Under the pieces are notes generated by a model. That model had not been told where the DNA came from. It saw only the letters and a program-made list of their open reading frames with translations, and did no database searches. DNA of 64,000 nt from an uncultured Peptoniphilus sp. GTDB taxonomy: Bacteria > Bacillota > Clostridia > Tissierellales > Peptoniphilaceae. The stretch covers positions 62,001 through 126,000 of the forward strand of contig NZ_CAMQAY010000003.1 of assembly GCF_946998875.1 (NCBI RefSeq), written 5' to 3'. Shown one piece after another: positions 17,060-24,936 of the stretch (its first letter is position 1; each line of letters opens with the position of its first letter). Both the position numbers and the translations under genes were made by a program.

Positions 17060-18739
17060 CTAAATTTCTTCTATATTATTTTTTCCAAAAATTTCTTCTA
17101 ACTTGTCCGCTCCAGTTTTTTGTAATTTAAACCTAACATCAATATCCTTGCCATAAATAGACTTAAATAGGTCTGGCAAAATATTTTTTCTCTCAGGCTC
17201 TGAGCAGTAATTATAGTAAAATTCATACCCCTCTTGAAAAACTACTTCTAAAATATTGTCGTGAAACTTTTCTAGTTTAGCAAAGGTCAAAAATCCTCCA
17301 AAGCCAGCATAACTTTTAGATTTAAGTTCTGCTAGAATTTTTTGCCAATCGCCATTTATTTTTTCAAGAGAAAGTGGAACTTCTCCAACTTGATTAACTT
17401 CACCATTATCCTCTATTATAGCAGATAGATTTGATTTTTCAATTGACTGGTCCTCTGCCCCATCCCTTAAAATATCATGGTCAGAATTTTTTTGTACTTC
17501 TTTTTTATCAATAGTCTTATCAATATTTTTATCTATATCATTTGTTTTCTCTTTTTCTTGAAAAACTTCTTCATACTTAAAATTATTTGGAAGCCCCTTA
17601 TTTTCAAGACCATTTAACTTGTCTTCCAAGGCCTTAAGTCTTAGAGCCACATCGTCTTTTACAAGTCTCTTGCAAATTTTTATTGCATTCATTTCGAAGA
17701 CCACGCGCTTATTGTCTGCATATTTTATTTCAACAGCAAGATTTTTTAAAATGTCAATAATAATAAGCAGGTCTTCTAGATCAGTTTTTCCAGCCATTTC
17801 TTGAAACTCGCTTAAGTGAGATGTGTAGATTATTTTTTTCGGGTCCTTTAAAGTTTTTACCAATAAAAAATCTCTAAAGTGATTTAAAATTTGTGAAGAA
17901 AGAGTGTTAAAGTCCACGCCCTCTTTATAAATTCCATCAATGGCAAAAAGTGCCCCACCTACATCTTTTTCCACAAGTGCCTTTGAAAGATTAAATAAAA
18001 GTTCTGATGAAGAAATTCCAAGGACTTCCATGGCATCTTCTAATTTGATGTGATCCTTACTCTTTGTAATAAGTTGGTCCAAAACTGAAAGGGCATCTCT
18101 CATTGCGCCATCAGAAGACTTGGCAATAAGGGTAAAGACCTCCTCGTCACAGGTTTTTCCCTCAAGCTCTGTAATTTTTTTTAAATTTTCTGTAATTTCT
18201 TCTATAGAAATTCTCTTAAAGTTATATTTTTGAGATCTAGATAAAATTGTGGCAGGGATTTTTTGTATCTCAGTTGTTGCAAGTATAAATATTAAATGTC
18301 TTGGCGGCTCTTCCAAAATTTTTAAGAGGGCATTAAAGGCTCCCTTGGAGAGCATATGAACCTCGTCGATTATGTAGACCTTGTACTTTAATGATTGAGG
18401 CGGATAAATTACTTTTTCCTTTAACTCTCTTATATCGTCAACACCGTTGTTACTTGCAGCATCCATTTCCACTACATCTAAAACTGATTCACTTAAAATC
18501 GCCTTGCAATTTTCGCACTCATTGCAGGGATTGCCATCAACTGGATGAAGACAATTAACTGCACGGGACAAAATTTTTGCAGCAGAAGTTTTTCCCGTTC
18601 CCCTAGTTCCTTGAAATATATAGGCGTGACTAATTTCGCCATTTTTTACTTGATTCTTTAATGAAGTTGTAACTGCTTCTTGACCACAAATCTCGTCAAA
18701 AGTTTTTGGCCTGTATTTTCTATATAATGCTTTGTACAT
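17060..18739 (-). CDS. dnaX: DNA polymerase III subunit gamma/tau
   Basis: 559 residues; clamp-loader ATPase. Opening LYRKYRPKTFDEICGQ, Walker A GTRGTGKT (44-51), zinc-binding Cys at 63, 72, 75 and 78, DEXX box YIIDEVHML, and sensor LATTEIQKIPATILSRSQ. After about residue 370 comes a charged linker and a divergent tau C-terminal region. I saw no obvious slippery heptamer for a gamma frameshift. AGGTGA precedes the ATG. First gene of dnaX-ybaB-recR. Confidence 0.95.
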   Translation of the reverse strand: MYKALYRKYRPKTFDEICGQEAVTTSLKNQVKNGEISHAYIFQGTRGTGKTSAAKILSRAVNCLHPVDGNPCNECENCKAILSESVLDVVEMDAASNNGVDDIRELKEKVIYPPQSLKYKVYIIDEVHMLSKGAFNALLKILEEPPRHLIFILATTEIQKIPATILSRSQKYNFKRISIEEITENLKKITELEGKTCDEEVFTLIAKSSDGAMRDALSVLDQLITKSKDHIKLEDAMEVLGISSSELLFNLSKALVEKDVGGALFAIDGIYKEGVDFNTLSSQILNHFRDFLLVKTLKDPKKIIYTSHLSEFQEMAGKTDLEDLLIIIDILKNLAVEIKYADNKRVVFEMNAIKICKRLVKDDVALRLKALEDKLNGLENKGLPNNFKYEEVFQEKEKTNDIDKNIDKTIDKKEVQKNSDHDILRDGAEDQSIEKSNLSAIIEDNGEVNQVGEVPLSLEKINGDWQKILAELKSKSYAGFGGFLTFAKLEKFHDNILEVVFQEGYEFYYNYCSEPERKNILPDLFKSIYGKDIDVRFKLQKTGADKLEEIFGKNNIEEI

Positions 18740-18838
18740 TTTCTCACCTAAAATAATTATACATGAAAAAAATTTTTATTAAATTAAATTTAAGCATTTA
18801 GAGACAATTTTTCTATTTCCAAAATCTTTAACATCTTC

Positions 18839-18868
18839 TTCACATAATTTTCACATGGCAAGTATATT
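18839..18868 (+). promoter_or_regulatory. Promoter of the alanine-rich lipoprotein gene
   Basis: TTCACA (18839-18844), 18-bp spacer, TATATT (18863-18868): five of six matches in each hexamer. Confidence 0.5.
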
Positions 18869-18919
18869 ATGTAGACAAATCAAAGAAACAATGTGTTTCA
18901 AATAGGAGGATTTATTAAA

Positions 18920-19213
18920 ATGAAAAATTTAAAGAAAATAGCAAGCGTTGGAATGATTTCTGTATTAATGTTAGGTATGGTAGCATGCCAAGGCGCTAAC
19001 AAAAAAGCTGAAGAAGCTGCTAACGCTAAAAACCAAGCAGTAGAAGAACAAGCTGAAGCTAACAAAGCTAAAGTTGAAGCTAACGCTAAAGAAGCTGAAG
19101 CTAATGTAAAAGCTGAAGAAGAAAAAGCTAAAGAAGAAGTAAACGCTAAAGCTGAAAACGCTAAAACTGAAGAAGCTACTAACCAAGCTAACGCTGAAAA
19201 AGAAGCAAAATAA
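18920..19213 (+). CDS. Small Ala/Glu/Lys-rich helical lipoprotein
   Basis: 97 residues from the ATG at 18920, which has AGGAGG ten bases upstream; an earlier GTG lacks a site. Lipoprotein signal with lipobox MVAC (Cys23). The mature part is almost only A, E, K, N, V and Q in irregular repeats such as ANAKEAEANVKAEEE, predicting one long helix or coiled coil on the outer face of the membrane. Codon use is extreme: nearly all Ala are GCT, all Glu GAA, all Lys AAA, and Asn is mostly AAC, unlike the neighbours, which suggests very high expression. Unknown function; an Lpp-like spacer or surface tether is only an analogy. Confidence 0.8.
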   Translation: MKNLKKIASVGMISVLMLGMVACQGANKKAEEAANAKNQAVEEQAEANKAKVEANAKEAEANVKAEEEKAKEEVNAKAENAKTEEATNQANAEKEAK

Positions 19214-19231
19214 TTTAGCTTAAATTTTTAA

Positions 19232-19259
19232 AGGAAGCCTTTCGAGGCTTCTTTTTTTA
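19232..19259 (+). terminator. Terminator of the lipoprotein gene
   Basis: Stem GAAGCCT/AGGCTTC with a TTCG tetraloop (19234-19251), followed by seven T. Confidence 0.9.
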
Positions 19260-19334
19260 CATAATTTTACAATTAAATATATTTTTTCACTGGTAAAAGT
19301 CTTTTGTAATTCTTTAATTTACTATATAAAAGAT

Positions 19335-19362
19335 TTGTCCACTAGTAAAAATATGTTATAAT
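19335..19362 (+). promoter_or_regulatory. Promoter of the zinc-ribbon protein gene
   Basis: TTGTCC (19335-19340), 16-bp spacer, and TGTTATAAT extended -10 (hexamer 19357-19362). The predicted start of transcription near 19369 leaves room for the ribosome binding site only before the TTG at 19396. Confidence 0.55.
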
Positions 19363-19395
19363 ATTTTAATAGAAATAATGAAAGAGGGTGCTAAA

Positions 19396-21141
19396 TTGTT
19401 TTGTCCAAAATGTGGAAATCCTGTCTCTAAGGATGACAACTTTTGTGCTTCCTGTGGTCACAACTTAAAGGATGTTAAAATAAAAATTACATATAAGAGA
19501 GATGACAAAAAAGAAGACACTACTAAGGTAAAAAAAGTTTCTGAACACACTAGAGTCTTTAATCCAAAGTCTCTTGATGCCATTGACACCACTGATGAGC
19601 TCAAAAATATTATTGCTGAAGTAGACAGAAAAATTTCCAAAAATATTGAAGACTACCAAAAGGGCAATGTCCAAAGAAAATCACCTGAGAAGGAAAAGTT
19701 AATAAAAAAATCTCCTGCAAAGGATATTGATATAGAGAAAAAATCTAAGCTTTCTGAAAAGAAATTTGATCCTATTGAAGCAGAAAAAGCCGACAAAGAA
19801 TTTTTAGCTGCCAATAAAGACTCAAAGTCTGATTCAGGCATGAGTCAAAAAGAACTCATTAGAAGAGTTCAAGAGGAGCTTAAAAAATCAAAATTTAAAG
19901 AAAAAGAAAAAACTTCTTCTCCTGCAAAAGAAGAAAAATCTTCACAATCTAGTATCTCTAAGGATAATTCTTTTGAAAGTTCTTATGGTTTAGATAATAT
20001 AAAAATTGAAAATCCTAAGAAATTTTCTTTAAAGGAAAAATGGAAAAATTTTATAAATGAGGAAGACGATGAATTTTCTATTTTCTCAAGCATAAAAGAC
20101 GACAGCAAGAAAAAAGAAGACACGAGAAATTTAGAGATTAGCAAATCTCTTGAAGATTCAGAAAAAACTTTTGAGAACACTCTTTCCACTCCAAAGATTG
20201 ATATTGAAAATGCCATAAAAAAATCTGAAGAGGAAAAAAAGAAAAAAGAAGAAGCTGAAGATGTAAAAAAATCAAAAGAAATTATTTCTGACAAAAAGGA
20301 TCATGATAAAATTAAAGCTTCTAACGAAGAAAAAACTTCCGTGGATTCAAAACCTTTAGAATTAATAGAGCCCCTAGAAAAAGAGGCAGAAACTCCTCTT
20401 AAAGAGAAAAAATCTAAAAATCTCAAGGCACTATTTTCCTTTAAGGACAAGGGAGAAAAACCTGTCAAAGAGATAAAAGCTGTGGATTCAAAAGTTGACA
20501 AGGTTATTGAAGAAGACTTATCCAAAAAAGTAAGTCATGTAGAAACAAAAATTTCACAAAAATCCATGAAGGGTCTCGACAAAGTCTTAGACTCTTTAAA
20601 TAAAATCACTAACAAGATTTCAAATTACATTGGCGACTTTGGCTCAAAGGAAAGTAAAATTGTAATTGGAATAGGCGCTTTATTAAATGCCATTGCACTT
20701 TTAATTGGCAGCGGATCTTTTAGGTTTATTTTAATTTTATTTTTAATTCTTAAAATGGTCTTTGACTATTTTGAATTTTATGTACCACTTAATATTGCAA
20801 CTGACAGAGACGACATAGACACATCTTATCCTGAAGTGAAAAAATTCGCCCTTATAAACTGGATAATTTGTAAGGTATTTTTGTTCCTCGGATTTTTAAT
20901 TTCACCCTTCGGTGGCTTCTTAAAATACAACATGTTGCAAGCCTTGACAGCAATGCCTCTTGCAACTTTGATTTTAGTTATCTTGTCTCTACTTATTGCA
21001 ATCACTCTTTACAGTAGAGAATTTATTGGAAGATCAAAAATTAATTTCATTGGCTGGTACGCCATTGCCTTTACACTTTTTGAACTCCTATTTAAGATGA
21101 TTTGGTTCATAATTAACTTTATTTTCGTAACACTTTTTTAA
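19396..21141 (+). CDS. Zinc-ribbon membrane protein with long charged linker
   Basis: 581 residues from the TTG at 19396 (GAGGGTG five bases upstream); an ATG at 19378 has no site. Residues 1-23 are a zinc ribbon with two CxxC pairs (FCPKCG, FCASCG). Residues from about 30 to 420 are low-complexity, rich in K, E, S and D, probably disordered with some coiled coil. Residues from about 440 to the end hold four to five hydrophobic segments. I do not recognise a family beyond the ribbon. Zinc-ribbon proteins with C-terminal membrane domains occur widely in Firmicutes without assigned function. Monocistronic, with its own promoter. Confidence 0.75.
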   Translation: MFCPKCGNPVSKDDNFCASCGHNLKDVKIKITYKRDDKKEDTTKVKKVSEHTRVFNPKSLDAIDTTDELKNIIAEVDRKISKNIEDYQKGNVQRKSPEKEKLIKKSPAKDIDIEKKSKLSEKKFDPIEAEKADKEFLAANKDSKSDSGMSQKELIRRVQEELKKSKFKEKEKTSSPAKEEKSSQSSISKDNSFESSYGLDNIKIENPKKFSLKEKWKNFINEEDDEFSIFSSIKDDSKKKEDTRNLEISKSLEDSEKTFENTLSTPKIDIENAIKKSEEEKKKKEEAEDVKKSKEIISDKKDHDKIKASNEEKTSVDSKPLELIEPLEKEAETPLKEKKSKNLKALFSFKDKGEKPVKEIKAVDSKVDKVIEEDLSKKVSHVETKISQKSMKGLDKVLDSLNKITNKISNYIGDFGSKESKIVIGIGALLNAIALLIGSGSFRFILILFLILKMVFDYFEFYVPLNIATDRDDIDTSYPEVKKFALINWIICKVFLFLGFLISPFGGFLKYNMLQALTAMPLATLILVILSLLIAITLYSREFIGRSKINFIGWYAIAFTLFELLFKMIWFIINFIFVTLF

Positions 21142-21226
21142 GATATTGTATATTATTAATTAATAATGGATATATTATTCATAAGTAAACCTTTTTCTTA
21201 ATGTTGTTTAAATAGGAGGTTATAAC

Positions 21227-21400
21227 TTGAAGTTAAAAAAATTTAACTTAAAAACTTCATTAGTTTTTGTATGTGTATTATGTACAAATCTTGTTTTTGC
21301 AAAGTGTGATAATTCTGTAATTTTCCTAGATCCTGAAAACAGGTAATTTGAAGTATCTATTGATGAATTAAATAATGGTATAACCAATTTCTTTAAATAA
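21227..21400 (+). pseudogene. Short secreted-peptide ORF interrupted by an in-frame stop
   Basis: AGGAGG precedes a TTG at 21227 that starts a signal-peptide-like sequence (MKLKKFNLKTSLVFVCVL, then LVFAKCDNS). The frame stops at TAA 21344-21346 after 39 codons, but continues open for 17 more codons (FEVSIDELNNGITNFFK) to a second TAA at 21398. A single nonsense change in a roughly 57-residue secreted protein explains this, or the remnant of a larger gene. A genuine 39-residue exported peptide is the alternative. No relatives recognised. Confidence 0.45.
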
Positions 21401-21407
21401 TTAAACT

Positions 21408-21653
21408 ATGAAATTTTTTAGAAAAATAATTTTTAGATATAAATTAGAAAAGAAAATGCGAAAAGAATGCAAAGAAAAAGGATTTATTATGGGTAGTTGC
21501 TGGTATGATGACGAAGATGGCAAGCGAGTTATTTTTTCTTACACTTGTGAGGAAAGTCTAATAAAAGCTAGAATACAAGATTTATATTTAAAAATTCATG
21601 AACTACTTGCAAAAATAATATTAATGATTAGAAAACAAAAAGGAGAACAGTAA
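21408..21653 (+). CDS. Orphan 81-residue protein, unknown function
   Basis: 81 residues, basic and mostly helical at both ends (KIIFRYKLEKKMRKECKEK; RIQDLYLKIHELLAKIILMI), with an aromatic/acidic middle (GSCWYDDEDGKRVIFSYTCEE). I do not recognise it. No ribosome binding site is seen before the ATG; it begins 8 bp after the end of the broken ORF, so it may once have been translated by coupling. It is followed at once by a good terminator, which supports a transcribed unit. Confidence 0.5.
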   Translation: MKFFRKIIFRYKLEKKMRKECKEKGFIMGSCWYDDEDGKRVIFSYTCEESLIKARIQDLYLKIHELLAKIILMIRKQKGEQ

Positions 21654-21676
21654 ACTCAAACTGCTCTCCTTTTTTC
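21637..21676. terminator. Bidirectional terminator
   Basis: Stem AAAAGGAGA..CAGT paired with ACTG..TCTCCTTTT, one mismatch and an 8-nt loop, A- and T-rich flanks. Serves the orphan plus-strand gene and the mtnA-like operon on the other strand. Confidence 0.8.
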
Positions 21677-21692
21677 ATGCGAATTTTTAAAA

Positions 21693-22733
21693 TTAATAAA
21701 AACTTTTATAATCTGTCTCAAAATATTTTTTTAAATCACTTGGCTTATAAAGACCCTTGTCTGTCACAAAGCCTGTAATAAGTTCTGGAGGCGTTATGTC
21801 AAAGGAAGGATAAATTGCCTTTACTCCCCTTGCTGTGTGGTCTCCCAATACAAGTGAAGGGTCACGAAGCTCAATTACTATATCGTCTTTACCTTTCTTT
21901 TCACCATCTGGCATGCCTGTTACATAAAAGGGCACCTTAAATTCTCGAGCCAAAATAGCAATTTGATGGGTGCCAACTTTATTTGCCACATGACCATCCA
22001 GAGTAATTGTGTCCGATGCCGATGTAAATAAGTCTATGCCAATATTTTCCATGATGTAGGCAACCATATTGTCTGTTATGACTGTGGTGTCAAAACCCAT
22101 TTGGCTTATGCATGTTGCAGTGAGCCTTGCCCCTTGATAGTAGGGTCTAGTTTCGGCGCAGTAGAATTTTACATTCTTCCCTTGCTCTTTTAAAGTCCTA
22201 GTCATTGTGCCAATAATTGTCTCTGCAAAACATTGAGTCAAAACTTTTCCACCATCAGGTATCAAATCGCAGAGATATTTTGCAACTTCATTCATGGCGC
22301 TGTATCTTCTGTTTAAAGAATTTATAGATTCTTGGAAGAGAGCCTCCACTATGTCTTCTCCCTTTTCCATTGCCCTTTTGGCAGCTTCTATAGACCCTCT
22401 AGTGACTTTTTTTAGCCTTGTAGATGTAGTTGGTCTTGCAGTAGAAATTGTCTCTGCTGCATCTTCTAAGAAGTTTAATAAATCTTCTCCCTTTAAATTT
22501 CTCGCCTCGTAGGCTGCAAGTGCCATGCCCATTCCTGCTGCTGTGTAGGGTCCTGCTGACTGTGTCACCATATCCTTAATAGCTCTTGCAACTTCCTTGT
22601 GAGTCCTACATATTTCAAAGCGTATTTCCTTGGGATAGACTCTTCTATCTAAAATCCTAACTTCTCCATCTTCATACCAAGCCACATTTTCATATCTTAG
22701 CATAAAGGGCATATCATAATCTTGTCTCTTCAT
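21693..22733 (-). CDS. mtnA: MtnA-like sugar-1-phosphate isomerase (eIF2B-alpha fold)
   Basis: 346 residues, member of the aldose-ketose isomerase branch of the eIF2B-alpha/MtnA family. It should convert 5-methylthioribose-1-P or 5-deoxyribose-1-P to the ribulose-1-P form. Catalytic Cys168 (LTQC) and Asp241 (ASDT) sit where B. subtilis MtnA has Cys160 and Asp240; TARPTTST, ETRPYYQGARLTA and GHVANKVGTH are conserved. It departs from classical MtnA in the N-terminal glycine-rich loop and after the Cys. The ATG directly follows the phosphorylase stop. With the phosphorylase and the aldolase next door it forms a nucleoside-salvage module. Confidence 0.82.
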   Translation of the reverse strand: MKRQDYDMPFMLRYENVAWYEDGEVRILDRRVYPKEIRFEICRTHKEVARAIKDMVTQSAGPYTAAGMGMALAAYEARNLKGEDLLNFLEDAAETISTARPTTSTRLKKVTRGSIEAAKRAMEKGEDIVEALFQESINSLNRRYSAMNEVAKYLCDLIPDGGKVLTQCFAETIIGTMTRTLKEQGKNVKFYCAETRPYYQGARLTATCISQMGFDTTVITDNMVAYIMENIGIDLFTSASDTITLDGHVANKVGTHQIAILAREFKVPFYVTGMPDGEKKGKDDIVIELRDPSLVLGDHTARGVKAIYPSFDITPPELITGFVTDKGLYKPSDLKKYFETDYKSFY

Positions 22734-23561
22734 TTATTCCAACTCTCCAATTATTTTCACAATTAAATTTTTTAATTTTGGCGAAACTTCTCTTGCCACA
22801 TCTTCAACTTCGCTTCCGTCCATATTTTCTATTCGATCAGATGAATAATTTGTGGCAACTGAGAAGGCAAGGACCTTTATGCCGCAGTGACCAGCCGTCA
22901 AAGTTTCTGTAATAGTTGACATGCCAACTAAGTCGCCACCAAGACTTCTTATGGCTCTTATTTCTGATGGCGATTCAAAAAATGGTCCCACAGTGAAGAA
23001 GTAAACTCCTTCCTTTAATTCAATCCCCTCTTGGAGGGCAAATTTTTTTGCAAGGCTGCGAAGTTTCTCGTCATATAAATTGTCAATGGGATAAAATCTT
23101 TCTCCAAATTCTGACAAATTGTTGCCCCTTGTAGGACTAAGGCCAGCAAAATTTATATGGTCTCTAATTAGGCAAATATCTCCTGGATAAAAATTATAAT
23201 TCACAGCTCCAGCTGCATTTGTAAGAATTAAATTTTTCACCCCAAGGAGTTTTAAAACATAAACTGGCATGGCAAGTTCGTCAAAGTCGTAGCCTTCATA
23301 GTAGTGAAATCTTTTGGTCATGCATATAACATACTTTCCAGATAATTTTCCAAAAATAAATTTCCCCTCACTATTATTAGTTGTGGAAACCAAAAAATTT
23401 GGCACATCTCTGTAGTCAATTTCTAGCTTATCTTCCATTTCATCTAAAAGATTTTCAAGGCCTGTGCCGAGAATTATGGCAAGCTCAGGTCTTATTTTTA
23501 TCTTGTCTAAAATATAGTCTGCACTTTTTTTATAAGTATCAAAAATTTTTTTCTTTAACAT
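22734..23561 (-). CDS. Purine nucleoside phosphorylase (PNP/MTAP family)
   Basis: 275 residues of the trimeric PNP family, which splits purine nucleosides with phosphate to base + ribose-1-P. Motifs: LGTGLENLL, KRFHYYEGYDF, TNAAGAVN, GDICLIRDHINF, GPFFESPSEIRAI and VGMST. The Glu of FFESPSEIR and the Asn of VATNYSSD are the residues that in PNP favour 6-oxopurines, so inosine/guanosine is a fair default; the gene context suggests 5'-methylthio- or 5'-deoxy-nucleosides instead. First gene of a two-gene minus-strand operon, back to back with the aldolase gene. Confidence 0.85.
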   Translation of the reverse strand: MLKKKIFDTYKKSADYILDKIKIRPELAIILGTGLENLLDEMEDKLEIDYRDVPNFLVSTTNNSEGKFIFGKLSGKYVICMTKRFHYYEGYDFDELAMPVYVLKLLGVKNLILTNAAGAVNYNFYPGDICLIRDHINFAGLSPTRGNNLSEFGERFYPIDNLYDEKLRSLAKKFALQEGIELKEGVYFFTVGPFFESPSEIRAIRSLGGDLVGMSTITETLTAGHCGIKVLAFSVATNYSSDRIENMDGSEVEDVAREVSPKLKNLIVKIIGELE

Positions 23562-23649
23562 AGTACCTCTCCATTTATCTTTAGTCTAACACAGCATAAT
23601 CAATTGTCAATTGCAGGTAAGATGTGATAAATTATATTTGAGGTGCGAC

Positions 23650-24234
23650 ATGAATTACAGAAAAATTTTAGTAGAATATGGAAAAAAACTTTTAGATAAA
23701 AAATTAGTGGCAGGCACTAGCGGCAATTTAAGCCTTAGGGGTCAAGACGATGAAATTTACATAACGCCAAGTGGCATGGACTACTTAGAAATCAAAGAAG
23801 ATGACATTGTAAAAATAAATTTTAAGGGTGAAAGATTAGAGGGCGACAAAAAACCTTCCTCAGAGTGGATGATGCACGCGGAAATTTATAAAAATTATCC
23901 AAAATACAATGCCATAGTCCACACTCATTCAAGTTTTGCCACAGCCTTTGCAGTTTCACGAAAAAAGATTCCCCTAATTTTAATTGAGATGGAACCCTTT
24001 TTAGGTGGCGAAATTGAAGTAGCTCCCTTTGAACCTTCAGGTTCTCTTGAACTTGCAAGGTCTATCCTTCCCTATTTGAAAAAATCAAACTCCTGCTTAC
24101 TTTCTAATCATGGAGTAGTATCTTGCGGCAAGGACATGGAGTCTGCCTTTTTATCAGCAGAATATGTGGAAGACGCAGCAAAAATTTACTATTACTCCTT
24201 AAATATAGGCGAGCCAAAAATAATTTCAAAATAA
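23650..24234 (+). CDS. Class II aldolase (Ald2/FucA-like)
   Basis: 194 residues from ATG 23650, which has GAGGTG four bases upstream; an earlier ATG at 23611 lies before that site. Zinc-dependent class II aldolase: GTSGN (22-26, phosphate binding), SSE (catalytic Glu72), His91 and His93 in VHTHS, and His154 in LSNHGVV. It should split a ketose-1-phosphate into DHAP and an aldehyde. Divergent from the PNP-mtnA pair, it matches the third enzyme (Ald2) of the 5'-deoxyadenosine/methylthioadenosine DHAP shunt known from Rhodospirillum rubrum and pathogenic E. coli. L-fuculose- or rhamnulose-1-P aldolase is the alternative, but no deoxysugar genes are near. Confidence 0.82.
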   Translation: MNYRKILVEYGKKLLDKKLVAGTSGNLSLRGQDDEIYITPSGMDYLEIKEDDIVKINFKGERLEGDKKPSSEWMMHAEIYKNYPKYNAIVHTHSSFATAFAVSRKKIPLILIEMEPFLGGEIEVAPFEPSGSLELARSILPYLKKSNSCLLSNHGVVSCGKDMESAFLSAEYVEDAAKIYYYSLNIGEPKIISK

Positions 24235-24251
24235 ATTTAAAAATAACGCAA

Positions 24252-24278
24252 AAAAAAGACAGTCCCCCTGTCTTTTTT
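24252..24278. terminator. Bidirectional terminator after the aldolase gene
   Basis: Stem AAAAGACAG/CTGTCTTTT with a CCCC-type loop and T-runs on both strands; also reached by nicotinamidase transcripts. Confidence 0.85.
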
Positions 24279-24334
24279 CTCTTTACCTATAAATTTTTAA
24301 CACTAAAATTTTTTACCTTAACATTAAATAAAAT

Positions 24335-24859
24335 TTAAATAGCCTTTATGTGACAAGATCCCATTACACTTATGGCTGCTGCTTTCTTTTCCTCTGTAAG
24401 TCCCTCTGTCAAATCCTTGTAGAGGTAAATATTTTTTTCTGGCAAAAATCCCTTTACCAATAAGGCATTTGAAACCACGCAAATATCTGTCACAAGTCCC
24501 AAGAAATAAATACTATCTATGCCCTCTTTTTCATCTAAACTTTTTAGATACTCTCCAAGTTCGATTGATGCAAAAGTATTTTTTTCAAATATTTTTGCCC
24601 TATCAAAACTTTTTGTTTCCTTTAACTTATCTGCAATTTCGTGACCCCATGTCCCCTTTATGCAGTGTTCAATGGGAAGATTCTCTCCTTCCTTTGTCTT
24701 TAAATAGTCTTCATAATGGGTATCCAAGGTGTAAATTATTTCCCCCTTAAATTCCTCTACCTTTTCCACAACTTTATCTAAAAGTTTTTCTGTCTTTTTT
24801 CCCTTTAGAGAGCCACTTATAAAATCATTTTGCATGTCAATTACAACTAATGCGTCCAT
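24335..24859 (-). CDS. pncA: Nicotinamidase / isochorismatase-like cysteine hydrolase
   Basis: 174 residues. Catalytic triad Asp8 (VIDMQNDF), Lys93 and Cys127 (TDICVVSNA); the metal-binding pattern Asp46-x-His48 and His65 seen in nicotinamidases is present (YTLDTHYEDY, IEHCIKGTWG). It would deamidate nicotinamide to nicotinate for NAD salvage. The 'HCIKGTWGHEI' segment is characteristic of nicotinamidases within the isochorismatase-like superfamily. Single-gene unit with a GGAG site before the ATG. Confidence 0.85.
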   Translation of the reverse strand: MDALVVIDMQNDFISGSLKGKKTEKLLDKVVEKVEEFKGEIIYTLDTHYEDYLKTKEGENLPIEHCIKGTWGHEIADKLKETKSFDRAKIFEKNTFASIELGEYLKSLDEKEGIDSIYFLGLVTDICVVSNALLVKGFLPEKNIYLYKDLTEGLTEEKKAAAISVMGSCHIKAI

Positions 24860-24892
24860 GTCCTCACTCCTTTATCCTATGATACAACAAGT

Positions 24893-24921
24893 TTTACATA
24901 TTTTAAAGTTCACTGTATAAT
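24893..24921 (+). promoter_or_regulatory. Promoter of the sfsA operon
   Basis: TTTACA (24893-24898), 17-bp spacer, TATAAT (24916-24921). The GGGGTG ribosome binding site of sfsA begins 6 bp later. Confidence 0.65.
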
Positions 24922-24936
24922 ATTTTGGGGTGAATT

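Noticed and set aside
18971..19186. Phe/Ser-rich ORF opposite the small lipoprotein
   Set aside because: Mirror of GAA/AAA/GCT repeats; the plus-strand gene has promoter, binding site and terminator.
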